A stretch of DNA of 64,000 nucleotides from Apostichopus japonicus. Taxonomy: Eukaryota > Echinodermata > Holothuroidea > Aspidochirotida > Stichopodidae. Positions 43,763-57,107 of this stretch are shown here, piece by piece. Below the pieces are notes generated by a model. It was given only the letters and a program-made list of their open reading frames with translations. It made no database searches and had not been told where the DNA came from. The first letter of the stretch is position 1. Every line of letters starts with the position of its first letter. The stretch is taken from assembly GCF_037975245.1 (NCBI RefSeq), contig NC_092567.1, forward strand, positions 17,412,376 through 17,476,375. Direction: 5' to 3'. The position numbers and the translations under genes were made by a program.

Positions 43763-44546
43763 TTACTCGAATCTAGCTGGCCGTACTGTGCAATATGGAG
43801 TGCAGTGATGGCCGTTCACTGCATATATGTATGTATATATATATACACACGCACACATCTCTCGATTAAAAAAAAAACGAATGTGATTTTCTAATTTTCT
43901 TTCGTAGCGATGGACGATGGTCAGGAATAGCCTGTCCAGCAGTATAATCAATAACTGTATGAGGCTTCGGTCTGACGCCATTGCATCGCAAATGAAATTT
44001 GGATTTTTGGAAGGAAAGGCAATGGACATTACCGCAGAGACAATCTTGCGAACGAGGGGTTTTTTTTTTCCCTTCTTTTTGGCGACAGCGACGAAAATAG
44101 GTTTTAGCATCTGAGGTGGGGAACTTAATGTTATTTGCCGCGTTCCGTGGCGTAAGTGTAAATATAACACCTGCGTTATCTCGGTTATTATGGAGGGACG
44201 GATGGACAGCGGAAAAAAAAAAGAAATGGGGAAAGAGGAAAAAGGAGAGGCATCGTGGGTTGCTATGCATTTTGAGTCGGTCATCTATGGCCATAATTCC
44301 AAGTAGTCGAATCGACGAAAACGGATACCGTAAAAATACAAATTTGCCCAGATTCGAATCAGCGATGACGTCGGAATTGTCTTTAAACAGAGTCGATGGA
44401 CAGCTCAGAAGATTCCGGAATCGGTAATTAACAGAAACGAAAGAGACAGGAAAACGAAATTGTCGACAGATAACGAGGTGGCGATGAGAAATGAGAGATT
44501 TCTTGAGAAAGGTCGGGGTGGAGTTAATTGACAGTGTTTCCATCAC
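43763..44546 (-). other. unusually open minus-strand region, no family recognised
   Basis: From the ATG at 44543 the minus strand stays open for about 225 codons to 43866. This is the longest frame outside the DIRS element and the microsatellite. A second minus-strand frame (43763-44284) overlaps it, and a plus-strand frame of about 100 codons also crosses it. Composition is rich in Phe, Ser, Arg and Lys without periodic or domain-like pattern, and it includes low-complexity runs from T and A tracts. I regard it as probably non-coding. A plus-strand TATA-like GATATAAAA lies at 44550-44558. Confidence 0.2.
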
Positions 44547-45933
44547 GGTGATATAAAACCAGTAGAGAATGGTTAAAATAACTGATCTGTATGTATTTTT
44601 GAGTAAAACCTCTTAGTGTTGATCAATAGTAAAAATGTTTTCAAAGCTGCTTGATTTTGCGTTGACTTTGCAAGGATCGGGTGGGGTCTTCGAAAGCTTA
44701 AAAGAATGTTATTGAACCTGAAAACATGATCTTTCTTCTCTAGGAATCTGACTAAATTGAGCTAAGAGAGTTGACATAAAAGTTGTTTGCAAAATTTATG
44801 GAGATGAAACATTACATGAAATTTGTGGGACACAAATTGCTTTATATAGTATCAAATGGTTATTAATTACTCACTAATTAAGAGCAGTTGAATGGCTGTA
44901 ACCAGATCAATCTGTAAGATATACTGAGGTGTACCCAAGGATGTGTAAATTTCACACCGATTGAGCAGAACGATGCAAACTTTTACATTTCAGCCAGGGC
45001 AAATTTTTAATGGTCGTCAGGTAGTCCAAGATGACTATGTCTCTGTTCAGGTGACCAAAATGAGCTTTGGAGACAGATGCCTGCGTAGTTGTTTTACCTC
45101 AAATTCAGATTACATTGTACATTTAACTCATTTCCCGCTCCTAACCCCCATCCCCCCCCCACCCAAGTAGTAACAAAAATGATAACTTGGTATCACCTTC
45201 AATCACGTTGGAGATCTTCTGAAATTAAAAGAAAATTAAATAATGGTATGATCCTTCCGACTGGCCCAAAGTAAGACCAGTGTTCTATTCACCAAACCTA
45301 CACATATCTCATACAGTGTACACATTGGTCGTTCTTTATAAGTTTGCTAGAATTTGTTGGACGACCGAATTTGTTGTTCAGAAAAAAAAAGCTTTAAGGA
45401 AAGACCTGCTCGTCCGATCGAGTGACAACCAGAAGAAATTCCTTAAAAGTTTGCCCTGCATTCAAACGCAAAGATACAACTTAAAGAAGCAGAGTGAGCC
45501 AGCGAGGCTTTGAAGGATGGGCAGTATGGAAAAAGTAATATTATTATTGATGTTTCAAAAAGCACTACACCTAATCTGTCACGTCTGGGTGATTCTTATA
45601 CTCATCACTGAAACGAGAGAACACTCCCCTCTGCCTATAACCACCATGCGCTATTCTGCTAGAAAAGGTCAAATAATGGTCGATCCTCCAGTCACACGTT
45701 CAATCTCTAGCATCTTGCTTTGCCATACATGTGCGCATCCCGTCAGAAGTTTCCCATGGAACTGTGAATATCTAGAGTTACGAGAGGCTGATAACAGGGA
45801 ATTTAAGGCGTCTTGATTATAAATAGGTGGCATGTAACATAATTTTGATTTCTGATAATCTTTTAAGTAGTTTCATGTGATGACGACATGATACCTGCTT
45901 ACATCCGATAATACCTTCAGACTGTGCATGTGT
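44547..45933. other. no gene recognised
   Basis: AT-rich DNA with a C-rich patch at 45148-45164. Short plus-strand frames (45280-45513, 45517-45816) show no domain. Confidence 0.45.
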
Positions 45934-45941
45934 GTGTGTCT

Positions 45942-46252
45942 CAGGCGCGTAGCCAGGAAATTGCCAAGGGAGGGGTGAACCTGTAGGCAAACTATCAGAG
46001 CCATAAATTCTGCATTAAAAACTATCTAAGTGTAGCGCCACCATGAGTTGGCGCAAAGCATACAAGAAAATTTTGGCTGAAAATGCCTCCCAGATCGCTG
46101 GAAAAGGCACTTCCCAGGCCTTGTAAGTTGCATCTTAGCATTTTCTCTTTTGAAATTACTAGCGATATCATAAAAACATACCCAAAAAATATGCTCAAGG
46201 GGGGGGCGTTTGCCCCCTTCGCCCCCCTTCGCCCCCCCTGGCTACACGCCTG
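45942..46252. mobile_element. hAT-type MITE, 311 bp
   Basis: 16-bp inverted ends (CAGGCGCGTAGCCAGG, one mismatch at the other end) are flanked by GTGTGTCT at 45934-45941 and TTGTGTCT at 46253-46260, 7 of 8 matching. The interior 46021-46150 (ACTATCTAAG, GCGCCACCATGAGTTGGCGC, AAAATGCCTC, AGGCCTTG.AAGTTGCATCT) is shared with 50936-51070. The GGCGC words around ACCATGAGTT are themselves an inverted repeat. Non-coding. Confidence 0.8.
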
Positions 46253-49200
46253 TTGTGTCTATAGAGTCATTTGAAAGCGTCAGTTCATGTTCGATCAGCT
46301 TTATTTCTGCTCGGGGAAGGATGGCCAGATTTAGGACTGTGAAACGCCGTAATCATTCACTATTCATTGTAACAAGATCAGTCACAATGGTAGGACACAT
46401 CCATATACAGTTTGTTCCAGTTCACGTACGACTGATTCATGAAAGGAGTGCCAGAAGTGTTGGATCTGCCCAGTCACCCTTCGGTCAGGCTCTATTTTGA
46501 TACTTATTCTCAGGTAACTTCTGTCAACAAATACTAAAAACTAATAAACTGTTTTTTTACTGGACATATAGTCCTCTGACTAACACACTTCTGTGATTAC
46601 TTTGTTTTTTATGGGCATGAAAACAAGAATCATTTTAGGTCGGAAACTCTCGTGGGTTAGAGTGGTATGTTTCTGGGTTTTATTGGGAGAGGGGCCCCCT
46701 ATATATCGGGAGAGGGACCCCCTATTTATCGGGAGAGGGCCCCCCTCGTTTTGTCAATTGGCTGTCATGTTCACCGGTACTCTTAAAGGTTTTACGCTCT
46801 CACGGAAAGTGAAGTATCCGCCTGTTTGTGGAGACACGCTCTCCGTGGTCTATTGGTCGCCTGTGTTTTGAAGAGCCTTTTGCTTAATCACACACAATAT
46901 CAAATGTACCGCACACAAACTTTTGAAGGATGCAGTTGCTATGGCGATTGCAAGAATACGATCGTGGGTAATCGTCCAGAGCGTTTAGCTTGACCAGAGG
47001 CCATCGATAGGGTGGAAATGAATTCCAACGTCCGGCAGAGAGAGACCGAGAGGAAACGACAGAGGAAACATCGTCAGCCGACGAGAGGAGAGATATTGGT
47101 TAGGGTCTAGTTATTGCGTTGCAGCAACGGCAGTCATACAAGGATTTTGGGGTGAAAGGGTTGTTACATTTTCATCAAGACAACATCTAAGATTTTACCT
47201 TCAAGAAAATCCTTCCAAAGTTTGACCAAGCTGCATGGTAGAGATATTAAAGTAAAAGAATGTAGGTAAACAAGTCAAACGTGACGGAGAAATAACAGCC
47301 TTTGAAATGTGAAGAAAAATGAATAAAAGTTTGCATGTATATACTGTACATTAACTGTTTATCAAAGCAGTTTATTTGAGTTGCTAGTCCAAAGCAACGG
47401 AAAGTAACATCATCAGTTTGTTTAAGGCAAGTGTCTTTTAAAGTAGCAAAGCAAAAAGTCAATATTTTGGTGGGGGCAAATTTTGAAATAATTCTTTCGC
47501 ATGTGTTTTATATGATTATGAAAAGTGTCCAGCGGACGGAATGTCGAGAATCAGATATATGTTAAATTACTCACTCAATTATGTGATTTGGTTAAAAAAC
47601 GTAAAAAAAATGTAGGAGGATGTCTTAGTTAAATGATTAAAGTGGAAGTGTACAGTACCTTAAAAAATACTCGAATTTGTTTGGAAAAACATTCCAACCA
47701 ACACTCAGAAAGCTACTTTAAATATTCCATGAAAGATGATTTGCTGTCCCATACAACAATGTACAGTAATAAATTATGTATGGTTTCATCTGCAAACCTA
47801 TACTTTTATCACTTCCGGTGGATATAATGCAATGCTCAGCATTAAAACATTCTCATGTACCTTAATTAGAACCCTCCTTTATTGTTTGAATATGAGGTGG
47901 TGTCAGATTTCAACATTAAATGTTGCAATATTTTCAGATAAATTTCCCGATATTTTCTGATGCAGCGATATTTTTTGATATACTGTGTAACCTACTAGGG
48001 TTGCCAGCTGTGACATGTCGACCGTGACATCACAGATTGGTTGGGCGCCCGACCAATGCCTTTGACAAAGATTTTAAGATTCATATCACACGTTACAGTC
48101 GTGTGCAAACTCAGAGCCGGCGTACCAGTAATTTTGGTCGTTTATAAAATGAAGAATAAGAGACTGGTATCCTCTTACATCATCTGTAGTTTTGATTCAA
48201 AGGCATTGATGACTTGCCGGGCTCTGAAAAATTAACTTTCCGTTACTTGCAAATGAAGTGTTCTTCTCGTCGCTACAAAATGCAAAGACAGTAATGAAAC
48301 GTGATACCTTGTTATCTTTAGCTGGACCTGAGATGTCCATCGCTGTATTGTTTGTACACTGTGCTGTGGGTTTAGACCGCAGCTGTATGTACTGACTGTA
48401 CACTAGTGTCTAATTACCGACGGTAGCAAGCTGTGTGTGTGTATTTTCTGGGATCGATGGTGGTGTCTAACACTTCTGTTACACCTCATTCGAAACTAGG
48501 TCAGATTACCGGCATTAGACGTTTCTTTTTGTGCGAGTCTTCACACCCTTTAAGAGTTGGCAATGGCTACTTTTTTTCTTTTTTTTTTGCTGTATCGATG
48601 ACCACCACTTATTGGCATAGCTATACCTTCCTGGTATTCAAACATTTTTGCTTGTCTATACCCCAATTGGTGGATGTTTTTTCCTTGAGAAAGGGTTCTG
48701 TGGGAGGAGGTGTCCCCATCCCCTTTTGAGAAATTTCTATGATTATGTGAAGGATGCTTAGTTCATGATTCAAGATTTTTCACAAATATCAGCAGCAATT
48801 TCATTTTCTTCTCAATTTTTTCTCGGCAAACCACAACAAATTGTTTTGGGCAACCCTAGAAAGGATTGCTCCCCCCTCACCCTCCCCCCCCATTCTGAAT
48901 ACCAGGGCTATATACACCAGCTTGTTGGAATCTATTGCATTCAAAAGATAATATTCTGATTATATGGTGTTATTATATTCATTCATATTCATTATTCAAA
49001 ATCACACAGTGACTGCAGGAAGTTGTGTTAAGTATACGGTAAATTATACCAGTCTCAAATTTTATTTGAAAAACCTATTTTTTTCGCTTTCTTTTTCTTC
49101 TTACAATGTATTCATGTTGGCCTTGAGGAGTGTGAATTTTAACAAAAAATGATCAGCATGGAATTACAATGTATGGGTGTGTGTGTGTGTGTGGAGCATA

Positions 49201-49540
49201 GTACAGTATGTATGATTGACTCTATATAGGCTCTATAGGGATAGATCTAAGTATTTAACTAATTGAAACAGCTGGTTCTATCATTTCCAATCAAATGTCT
49301 TGAAGTCATGTAGAGAATTTCAATAAACTAAGGACAAAAAAAGATGAAGAGAAATTTGGCTGTTTTTATATTGCCACAACAATATATTGTGCATACATAA
49401 CCTTGAGCAATTGTAACTTGTCATGTTGGGTGACTAATCAGTTTGAATTTTCCGCAGCCTAACATTTAGATCTGCAATTTTACATGCACTCATCACAAAT
49501 GCATACAAAAGTACATATATATTTATAAAGTCCGCATCTT
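46253..49540. other. no gene recognised; short 23-bp tandem repeat
   Basis: At 46685-46748 a 23-bp unit starting GGGAGAGGG and followed by CCCCCTAT repeats 2.8 times. A GT run lies at 49177-49192. Otherwise AT-rich DNA without a supported exon. Confidence 0.5.
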
Positions 49541-49628
49541 AAGCGAGAGGCCCGGTTTCGAATCCCGGTGGAGACTGGAAGTTTTTCACTGTTCTGGATT
49601 TTCCTTCTCATTACGTTTTCAATTATAT
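49541..49628 (+). mobile_element. SINE copy, 5'-truncated
   Basis: Contains a B-box like GGTTTCGAATCCCGG and the downstream GACTGGAAGTTTTTCACTGT and TTTTCAATTATAT segments shared with the next copy. The A-box side is absent. Confidence 0.6.
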
Positions 49629-49871
49629 ATATTCATTTGCCTTTGTCGTTTACCTCCATTTCATTAACAAAAGTCTGTTCAAAGTATCTCTTTCGAGATC
49701 CGGCTTTAGGAATCACAAATGATTTCGAGTTGGTTAGCATCATGTTTGATCTCTAGAGTAAGGCAAAATATGTCACCAAAACAGAACTAGTACTGTTCGA
49801 TACAGGTGCCAAACGCCTACAGTGGAATTACGACCTTCCTTACCGGTTTCGAAGATCTGGACATACAATCA

Positions 49872-49988
49872 GCGTCCATAGCCTAGTGGTTAGGGTGTCT
49901 GCATATGAAGCGGTTCAAATCCCGGTGGAGGCTGGAAGTTTTTTCACTGTTCTTGATTTTCCAACTCCTTACGATTTCAATTATATAA
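49872..49988 (+). mobile_element. tRNA-derived SINE
   Basis: Begins GCGTCCATAGCCTAGTGG. The A box (TAGCCTAGTGGTTAGGGTGT) is at 49879-49898 and the B box (GGTTCAAATCC) at 49912-49922, spaced as in a tRNA gene and able to drive RNA polymerase III. The body continues as GAGGCTGGAAGTTTTTTCAC and ends near ATTTCAATTATATAAGG. Without a full cloverleaf, it is a SINE head rather than a functional tRNA gene. Confidence 0.75.
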
Positions 49989-50866
49989 GGTTGGCTTGTA
50001 TGTGAGATGCAGATATGAACGTTCCTAATATCAACAAGTGGATGGCCTATAATTGGCTAAATAAATTATGGAAGACAGGGCACCTTTAACTTTGTGTGAG
50101 AGAAAGCAAAATACTTGATAATTCAAGCATTTTGTTGAAAACAAATAAATAGTTTTATCGACTTACAGTACCGTTGCGAAAAGTGAATGAATTTATATGT
50201 ACTGTGGGAATTAAGAAAGTTTATCTGCATATATGCTGGATTTTAAAATTAATGGTCACAGTAGTTACTATTCGTTGCACTTTATAGCCACCCATGAAGA
50301 AGAATTTGAATAATATTAGAAAAGAAATTAAAAATCTTTAAGTAATTCTTCATTTTCAGTCTCCCCCATTATTAAAAACCTGGAGTCTGCAAAATTCCTA
50401 TATTGGATATCAAAATTCTTATTTTATGATCTTTTTTTGTTTTGAGAGAGAGGGGATAGGAGGGGGGGGGGATCTGTAATGTCATGTGAGAGTGTTTCCC
50501 TATCCACTGTGTACAGTGTGCAGTCTATATATACTTCAGTGTTAGTGTGAGAGTCTGGTAGGATTAAGGCTGTTTGTGGTTTTTGAGGTATTTTATGGTC
50601 AAGACCTATCCTCTGCAGGCCCTGCAGGGAATTAAGGAAGTGGAATGTACTAAAAGACTAGTTGCTGAAAGAATTTACCAGGAAGCAAAAATGATATATA
50701 GCTACTGTATGAAGGTGTGCATACAACTGCAATAGGGATAGCAAGCATCATCAGTATTAGAAGAAACGCATTGTTGTTATATATGGGGTGTGTGGGTGTG
50801 TGTCAGTGTGTATATAAATACCACATAAAGAGATCAAATTTAGACAGAATTTTCGTATGCATTATG
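49989..50866. other. no gene recognised
   Basis: AT-rich DNA with a G run at 50463-50470. Confidence 0.5.
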
Positions 50867-51761
50867 CATAGGCGTACGGGACCATTGCAGTTTGGGGGGG
50901 GGGCAGAAACTTTTGTGCCCGAAAGTTACTGTGACACTATCTAAGCGGAGCGCCACCATCGGTTGGCGCGTAGCGTACAAGAATTTTTTTGGCCAAAAAT
51001 GCCTCTCAGATTGCCGGAATGGCCCTTCTGAGGCCTTGCAAGTTGCATCTAAACATTCTTTATTTTATAATCTCATGTTTTAGAAATTTACACTTCCCCA
51101 AAAATTTGGTAAATTAGAAGAAGAAAAAATGGTAACATCACTTTGAAGGAGAAAAATAGGACAGTATATTTTTAAAGCTCCCATTTAGTTACCCTATTTA
51201 TTATTTTAACACAGTACTCAGCTAACTCCAGAAAAACATACATTGTTCAACGACATGTAGGCGGGATAATGTCGCTGTGTCGGGTGAGACTGCAATTTTC
51301 TCACAAAAAAGTATAAAAATAACAAACAATACGATAAACCTGTACTTCTAGGCTTGTAGGCACACCCCCCCCCCCCACCATCCGTGAACAAGAATACGTT
51401 TCTTATATACACTCATGTCAGGGATTTCCAGGTATACAGTTGACTATAGTTAGACAAATTTTTGATAGTGCAAAAAGCGTGGTAGCCCAGATGAGCTGCG
51501 CTTACGGTATTGTTACACGGAAATATTCGGGCAACATGATGCTAAATAAAGAAAATCATTAGGCCTATATTTATATTAATGTCACAAAACAAATAACATA
51601 AAACGCTCTCCACAGAATTGTCGGGCAAAAATAGATTCGGGCAAGCTACTGCATATACAAATATATATTTTTTTTTCTCCTCTTAGGCTGCCCAAATTTC
51701 TCGTCCTCTGGAAATTTGGGGGGCAGTCTACCACCCCTGCCCCCCCCCTCATACGCCTATG
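50867..51761. mobile_element. inverted-repeat element, 895 bp, related to the 45942 MITE
   Basis: Ends are CATAGGCGTACGGG and the complement of CATAGGCGTATGAG, a 10-bp perfect core. Segment 50936-51070 is shared with 46021-46150 of the other element. Poly-G near the left end and poly-C near the right end are complementary. No clear 8-bp duplication (GCATTATG against TTCATATG, 4 of 8). Non-coding; possibly composite, with extra DNA inside. Confidence 0.55.
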
Positions 51762-53543
51762 TTCATATGTAGGCCTATGTCATAGTCTAATGTTTCTATA
51801 ACTATTCAAGTGTAATTCAAGATAGTGGATTTTTTATTAAATAAGAATAAATCTCTGGTCTAAGTCTCTAATTGGCACTTTAATGGATTATGAGCCTCAG
51901 ATGTAAACTTAAAACTTTCATTTTCCAAAACTTTAAAGGGGTGTGATAATACAACCAGAAATGATCGCAGTGTTTGTGAACAGTTCTACTTATAAACATT
52001 TGAAGTACTTTACACAGTGTCAATTTAATACATTCCTTCTTCTTTTTCTTCCCGGGACCAGTGCATGCTGGGTAAATTCAGGGCCCAAAGAACAGCTTCC
52101 TTTTGCTTGGAATCCAATTTCACAGTTGGAGGAAACTGTATTTCCTGCTTCCTGGGCAAACCTGGGTTTTCTTTTTTCTTTTTCCTTCTTTCTTCTTTTT
52201 TTATCTGTCTTGTAAAACCTCATCAAGTGTTGTTCGGTTGACTAATAAGTTTTGTATGGTTTGTAGAAGCTACATGGGTACTTGTTATCTTAACACGTGT
52301 AACTGTTGAAATAGGAGAGATATGGCAGCTATTGTACATGTGGTGAATAGATGTCTAATTGTTGCATGGATCGAGCAGTAATTGACAACATCATCAGAGA
52401 CAAGTACAGTATATATGTACACAACTGTCTCAGCTACAGTTGAAAGATGGGTAACTTCACGGTAGAACTAAATTGAGAGAAGCAGCTGGTCAGAAAAGTT
52501 TGGAAAATATGCTAAAATGATTTGTAGAATATACATATCACCTCTCTTCATCGTGAAAGACATTAAAAGGACTTTGAGCAAGTCTAAACTTGACACCATA
52601 GCTGAGCCAATTTTCGAAAAGTATTTTTTTAATGGAGTATTGATTCCAAAGTGAAAGTTTTTCTTTTAATTCTCAAGCATCTTATGATTTATTTTAAATA
52701 CTAACTAAAACAATGCTTTTGTTAAGTACAGCGCAGACCTCTAGAAGCGACACCTGATTTGCATTTTAAAATCAGGGCTGAAGCTAATTTGATGGGTACT
52801 TTACTAGAAAGTCTTATTTTTTTTTTCGGTAACTGCACTCCTGTTTTTTTTTTTATCAGCATCGTAGCTAATTATTACCAAAACAACTTCCTAATTGTCA
52901 TTGCCCCTGAGATGCCCCCATTATGCATGCTACCGTTCAATCTGGCTGTCTCTTAGCTGAGGCCCCGAATGTCAAAGTTAAAAACCTATAAAAACCAAAT
53001 CGCTGCCCTACATCTCAAAATCAGTGACTTTTGCAAAGTTACAGCAGATCTTGTCATGAATCCATGTCATTGCGAATTTATAAACTTCATTCTCATAACA
53101 GCTGTGTTGTGCTGTGTTGCAGTTTAATATTGATACAATAAATTTGTTAGTTAATGGTACCGTACATAACTTTGAGTGAACGGGTTTCCCCACTTAGCTT
53201 ATCCTGTCATTTGCACACAAAAAAAGAAAGAAAAAAAAAGGCCAAACCGCCTACACAGATAGTTGAATTAGTATATTTATCAATTGAACAGACAAAAATA
53301 TTAACTTGAAACCGTTGCTCGTTCGTCACACAATAGTTCTAGCTGTTCGCTGTGAATGTTGTAGAAGTATATAAATAGCACCCCCACTTTCCTCCCATCT
53401 TACCCAGTCATTCAAATACCCCGTATTCATAAATGTGCTTGCCTTGGCGGAAAAACTTATCGGTCATCACCCTTCCCTCTCCCATGTAAAGATGTATATG
53501 ATGATAAAATATATGACTGTCTCAAGTATATTCCCATTTACCT
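51762..53543. other. no gene recognised
   Basis: AT-rich DNA with pyrimidine-rich tracts near 52030-52060 and 52167-52202. The frame at 51943-52215 is driven by those tracts. Confidence 0.5.
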
Positions 53544-53619
53544 TTTTCGCATCTGGGGGGGGCCTTTTTTTTTTAGGGCATGTGCTCCCCAGGCCACTCC
53601 TTGGTGACGCCACTGCATT
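53544..53619 (-). mobile_element. possible single hAT-type end
   Basis: On the minus strand the segment starts CAGTGGCGTCACCAAGG and continues into a G/C tract, like the CAGTGGCGTAGGAAGG end of the 6436 MITE. The partner end was not found. Confidence 0.3.
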
Positions 53620-54489
53620 TAGTGAATTATAGTCGATAAATCTGTTATTAAAGTGGAACTTTTTGTACTGCATTGCCACCTAACAACATTCAATATGTGG
53701 GTTGTATTTTCTTATTCTCCATCACCAATTGAATAACATATTTGAAAAATATACCATGCAATGAACATATATCGTGCAAATAGTGCAAAATACAAGAAAA
53801 AAAAAAGTGCTGTTTCACTGGAACTTGAAAGTCAAATGAAAAAAAAAAAATATCAAACAATGAATCGTTCTTTCAGGTGAGGTGTTGTTTTTCTCGGCAG
53901 GGGTATTCGGCATGCCCTAGTGCTACTTTTGACAATGTGTGAACAATTCTTTCAGTTGTATAGCCATTAACTGCTTGGTACAGATATCATACTTAACTTT
54001 CGTTTGAATTGTGGTCTAATAGCAACTCTGTATTAACTATTTAAGTTTTTTTTTTCTCTTCTAATGCCTTCAATTTTAAAAAGCAACGAGGCATTGTTCG
54101 GTCTCAGGGTAAACATCAGAAAACAACCGATGTTGTATGAACATGCAAAAAAAAAAAAATATGAAAAGAGTGAATCAACCTTTCCATTTACCATCATTAC
54201 CTACGTATTTATGTACATAATAATGTCTGGCTATGCTTGCTTACAGGGCGTTTCCATTTAGCACAAGGATGGTATTTCACACTCATGGCTTCAGAACTGT
54301 TTAAACAGTTTGAACATGCTAAGAGATTGAATCAAGAAATTAAGTTCCTCAGATCCAACATTAATTTCTTTTTTAAATGCTCACATATGCACCGTTCTTC
54401 CCCTTGTGTTGTCACTTTGAAAACCTATGTTTAAATTGTACATAGCCAAAGTAGAGTTCTTAGCCTGCTGAAAGCCAAGATTCAGAGAT
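53620..54489. other. no gene recognised
   Basis: AT-rich DNA with several A and T runs. Confidence 0.5.
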
Positions 54490-54636
54490 AATAATAGTAA
54501 TAATAAAAATAAATGAGACTTATATAGCGCCAAATCAGTAAACAAAAGTTACTGCTCAAAGCACTTTACAAAGAAAGTAAATTAATTTACAAAAGAACAA
54601 GTGAAAAAATGGGTCTTAAGTAGACTTTTGAAAGAT
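54490..54636 (-). mobile_element. LINE (CR1/L2-like) 3' fragment, copy C
   Basis: On the minus strand this is the 3' end of the same family as copies A and B: the last codons, the 3' region with GGCGCTATATAAGTCTCATT, and a TTATTA-type tail. It is truncated after about 145 bp at AAAGTCTACTTAAGACC, giving a much shorter copy than the other two. Confidence 0.75.
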
Positions 54637-57107
54637 AGTGGTACCCCCTACCCCCTGTCCCCTACCCCAAACGTCAGCTGTGTTTTGCATTGGGTTGTAA
54701 CTTTGTGCCACCCCCAACAACCCTTCTTAATATTGTCCCAAAAGTTTCATTTAAATATTACTGGAGGCACAGTGCCCTTGATATGCATTGACATGTACAT
54801 ACACATACATGTATGTGCTACACTATACCTACACAGTATATGAGCTTGACACCAATGGCCAGTGTCTCCTGGACATTCCTAATCAACTTTGACCACTCTT
54901 CACATTCCAGTGAATTTTAAAATACATGTGAACTAGTTTTTATTCCACCCCCAATATCCTAGATCTCTATACATCTGTGTACCTGTGAGAATCCACATCA
55001 CCCCCACTGTAAAAGGAAAATAGAAAAAAATAAAAAAAAGTTGCCCACAGTTCAAGGCCAGGGCATTGTGTCTTGAGGAACACAAAATTGGCTGTGTCCT
55101 CAGCTTGACCCCACATCAGCTGGACATAAACACTGACCCATTGGGAGGACATAAACATTTATCCTACTGCATGCATGTATGCAGCTAAGCTGTATCTCTG
55201 TGGGTATACCGTGGCTTTAGTTTCTATATATATAACTGTATGGCAAAGCCGTAAGGAATTGTACTGGATTTTCTGTGGTTTATAGCTATATACATATATT
55301 TGTTTGGAACTTTGGAATGCTGATGGTAATTTGGTGCAAAAGTTGCTGAAGGGTGCGATTTTACCCTGAAGTCAGTCGTCCTCTGTACCTGAGAGTGATG
55401 AGTGCTATGTCAGCCATAGTATTACAGACATGTTACGGTAAGACCGATTCGGCTTGGGGGAGGGGGGACTATAGGTAAGAGAATGTAAATGGGTTAAACA
55501 GGGAATGAGGGGAATGAGGGTTCTAGGTTGGTCTCTGCATAATAAGCCTCTGTATATATACTGTATAGTATATTCAGTTGATGTATTGATATATACCAAT
55601 GAGATGATGAAAGTGGTAACTAAATAGGGTTAATGCCGGATTGTTGGTAAAAGGAGTATAGGGGAAGGGGCATGTGAGGGGAGGGGACGGTTGGTTGGAT
55701 TTATTACCGAATTGTGGAAATTATTTGATACGGTCCACAAATCATGACGAGAAGGGAGAAAAGAAAATTGCAGAATTAATAATCCTTGTTTTGAGATATA
55801 AAACATGCAGCTGATAAATGGTAGAGGGATATTAAGGGATTGTCGGTTAGAAGAATTAGGGCGAATGTAAACACGTACTGGGCCACATCTTTGCAGTTGT
55901 CAACGTACATGTACAACTCTGTAAAAGATGAATAAGATGTTGGGTTTTGGTAGTTGTTGTTTTTTTTCTCCATAATTATTGGTTAATATCTATATTATAA
56001 GAGTCCTATCATTGCATAGTGTTTTTCAAACTACAAAAGTCAAGGATTTTATTGATTTTTTTAATTTTTAAAAACAAATTTTGTGAGGATTTTTTGGTTC
56101 AAACTATAAGCATGATCTTTTCTCTGAATTTGAGCATGAAAGTGACTTTTCAGTTCTAGAATGGGGAGGGGAGGGGGCGGGAAGAGGAGGGAATGGGATG
56201 GGAGGGGGGAAGACAATGTGATGTCACATTAGTTAATTTCTTAATTTTTCCTAATCTGCCATATAGATCAAATGTGCTTTGTGTTCCAACCACTCAATTT
56301 CCATCGAATTGAATTATTCAATTCAAAGGTTACTTTTATGCTTGAATCATCTGACCATTCTATGTGGAGTAGGGCATCCACCCGCCCGCCTGCCTGCCTC
56401 CTTCCCGCCCCCACCACCCCCAAAACAAAACAATACGCCCTATCAATATCGCCCCCTATTCAAAATAGCACTAATAATGTTCCCCTCCCCCCCCAAAAAA
56501 ATTTGCTTTCCTTCCCTTTTCAAAGTGTGGCCCGATCCTGGTGGAACTATATGATCATAACTCCATATTTGGATATTGACGATTTGTAAGTTTTGGGTTA
56601 GACAAAAAAAGCAAGGGTGTTTTCCGATGTGGTTAGATCTGAAGCGATTAAAAACTGGGGGCCCCCAACCTCTGTTGTACTTTGGTTTTTTTTTATATTT
56701 TTCTTGTGAAATTTATAATGCTTCCCATCCAATATACCAACATCATAAAAAAGGGCTTTACAATAACTACACTTGTAAATCCTTTTGTTTCGCTAACATC
56801 CTCTGTTTCCGTTGGAGTATCCCCAGCAGGAAGTCTGCGTGGGCGAGTGTCTAGGTCCAGATAGTTGTTAAGGTGTGTTTATATATAAATTAACAGAGAA
56901 AAACAAGAAAAAAAAACAGGGAATGAAATGGAGAGAGAGAGGTTTCTTTTAGATGCAAGAGCGTCCTTTAGCTACATCGGCTGAAACACCTGGTTGGATC
57001 TGATCCTGTTATAGAGATAAGGAAAGAGATACACGCATGTACAGGAAAAAAATATTGGACTCGTGCTTTCCTCTTTACTTGATTACACGCACAGAAACGT
57101 TAATGCC
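54637..57107. other. no gene recognised; G-rich tract
   Basis: A G-rich stretch at 56160-56214 has several runs of three or more G and could form a quadruplex. A C-rich stretch is at 56383-56420. No supported exon. Confidence 0.5.

Noticed and set aside
46593-46871. 92-codon frame with GERDP-like repeats
   Set aside because: The repeated peptide comes from a 23-bp DNA tandem repeat; no wider coding evidence.
49872-49940. Functional tRNA gene
   Set aside because: A and B boxes are present but acceptor stem pairing is not evident, and the body continues into a sequence shared with another copy, as in a SINE.
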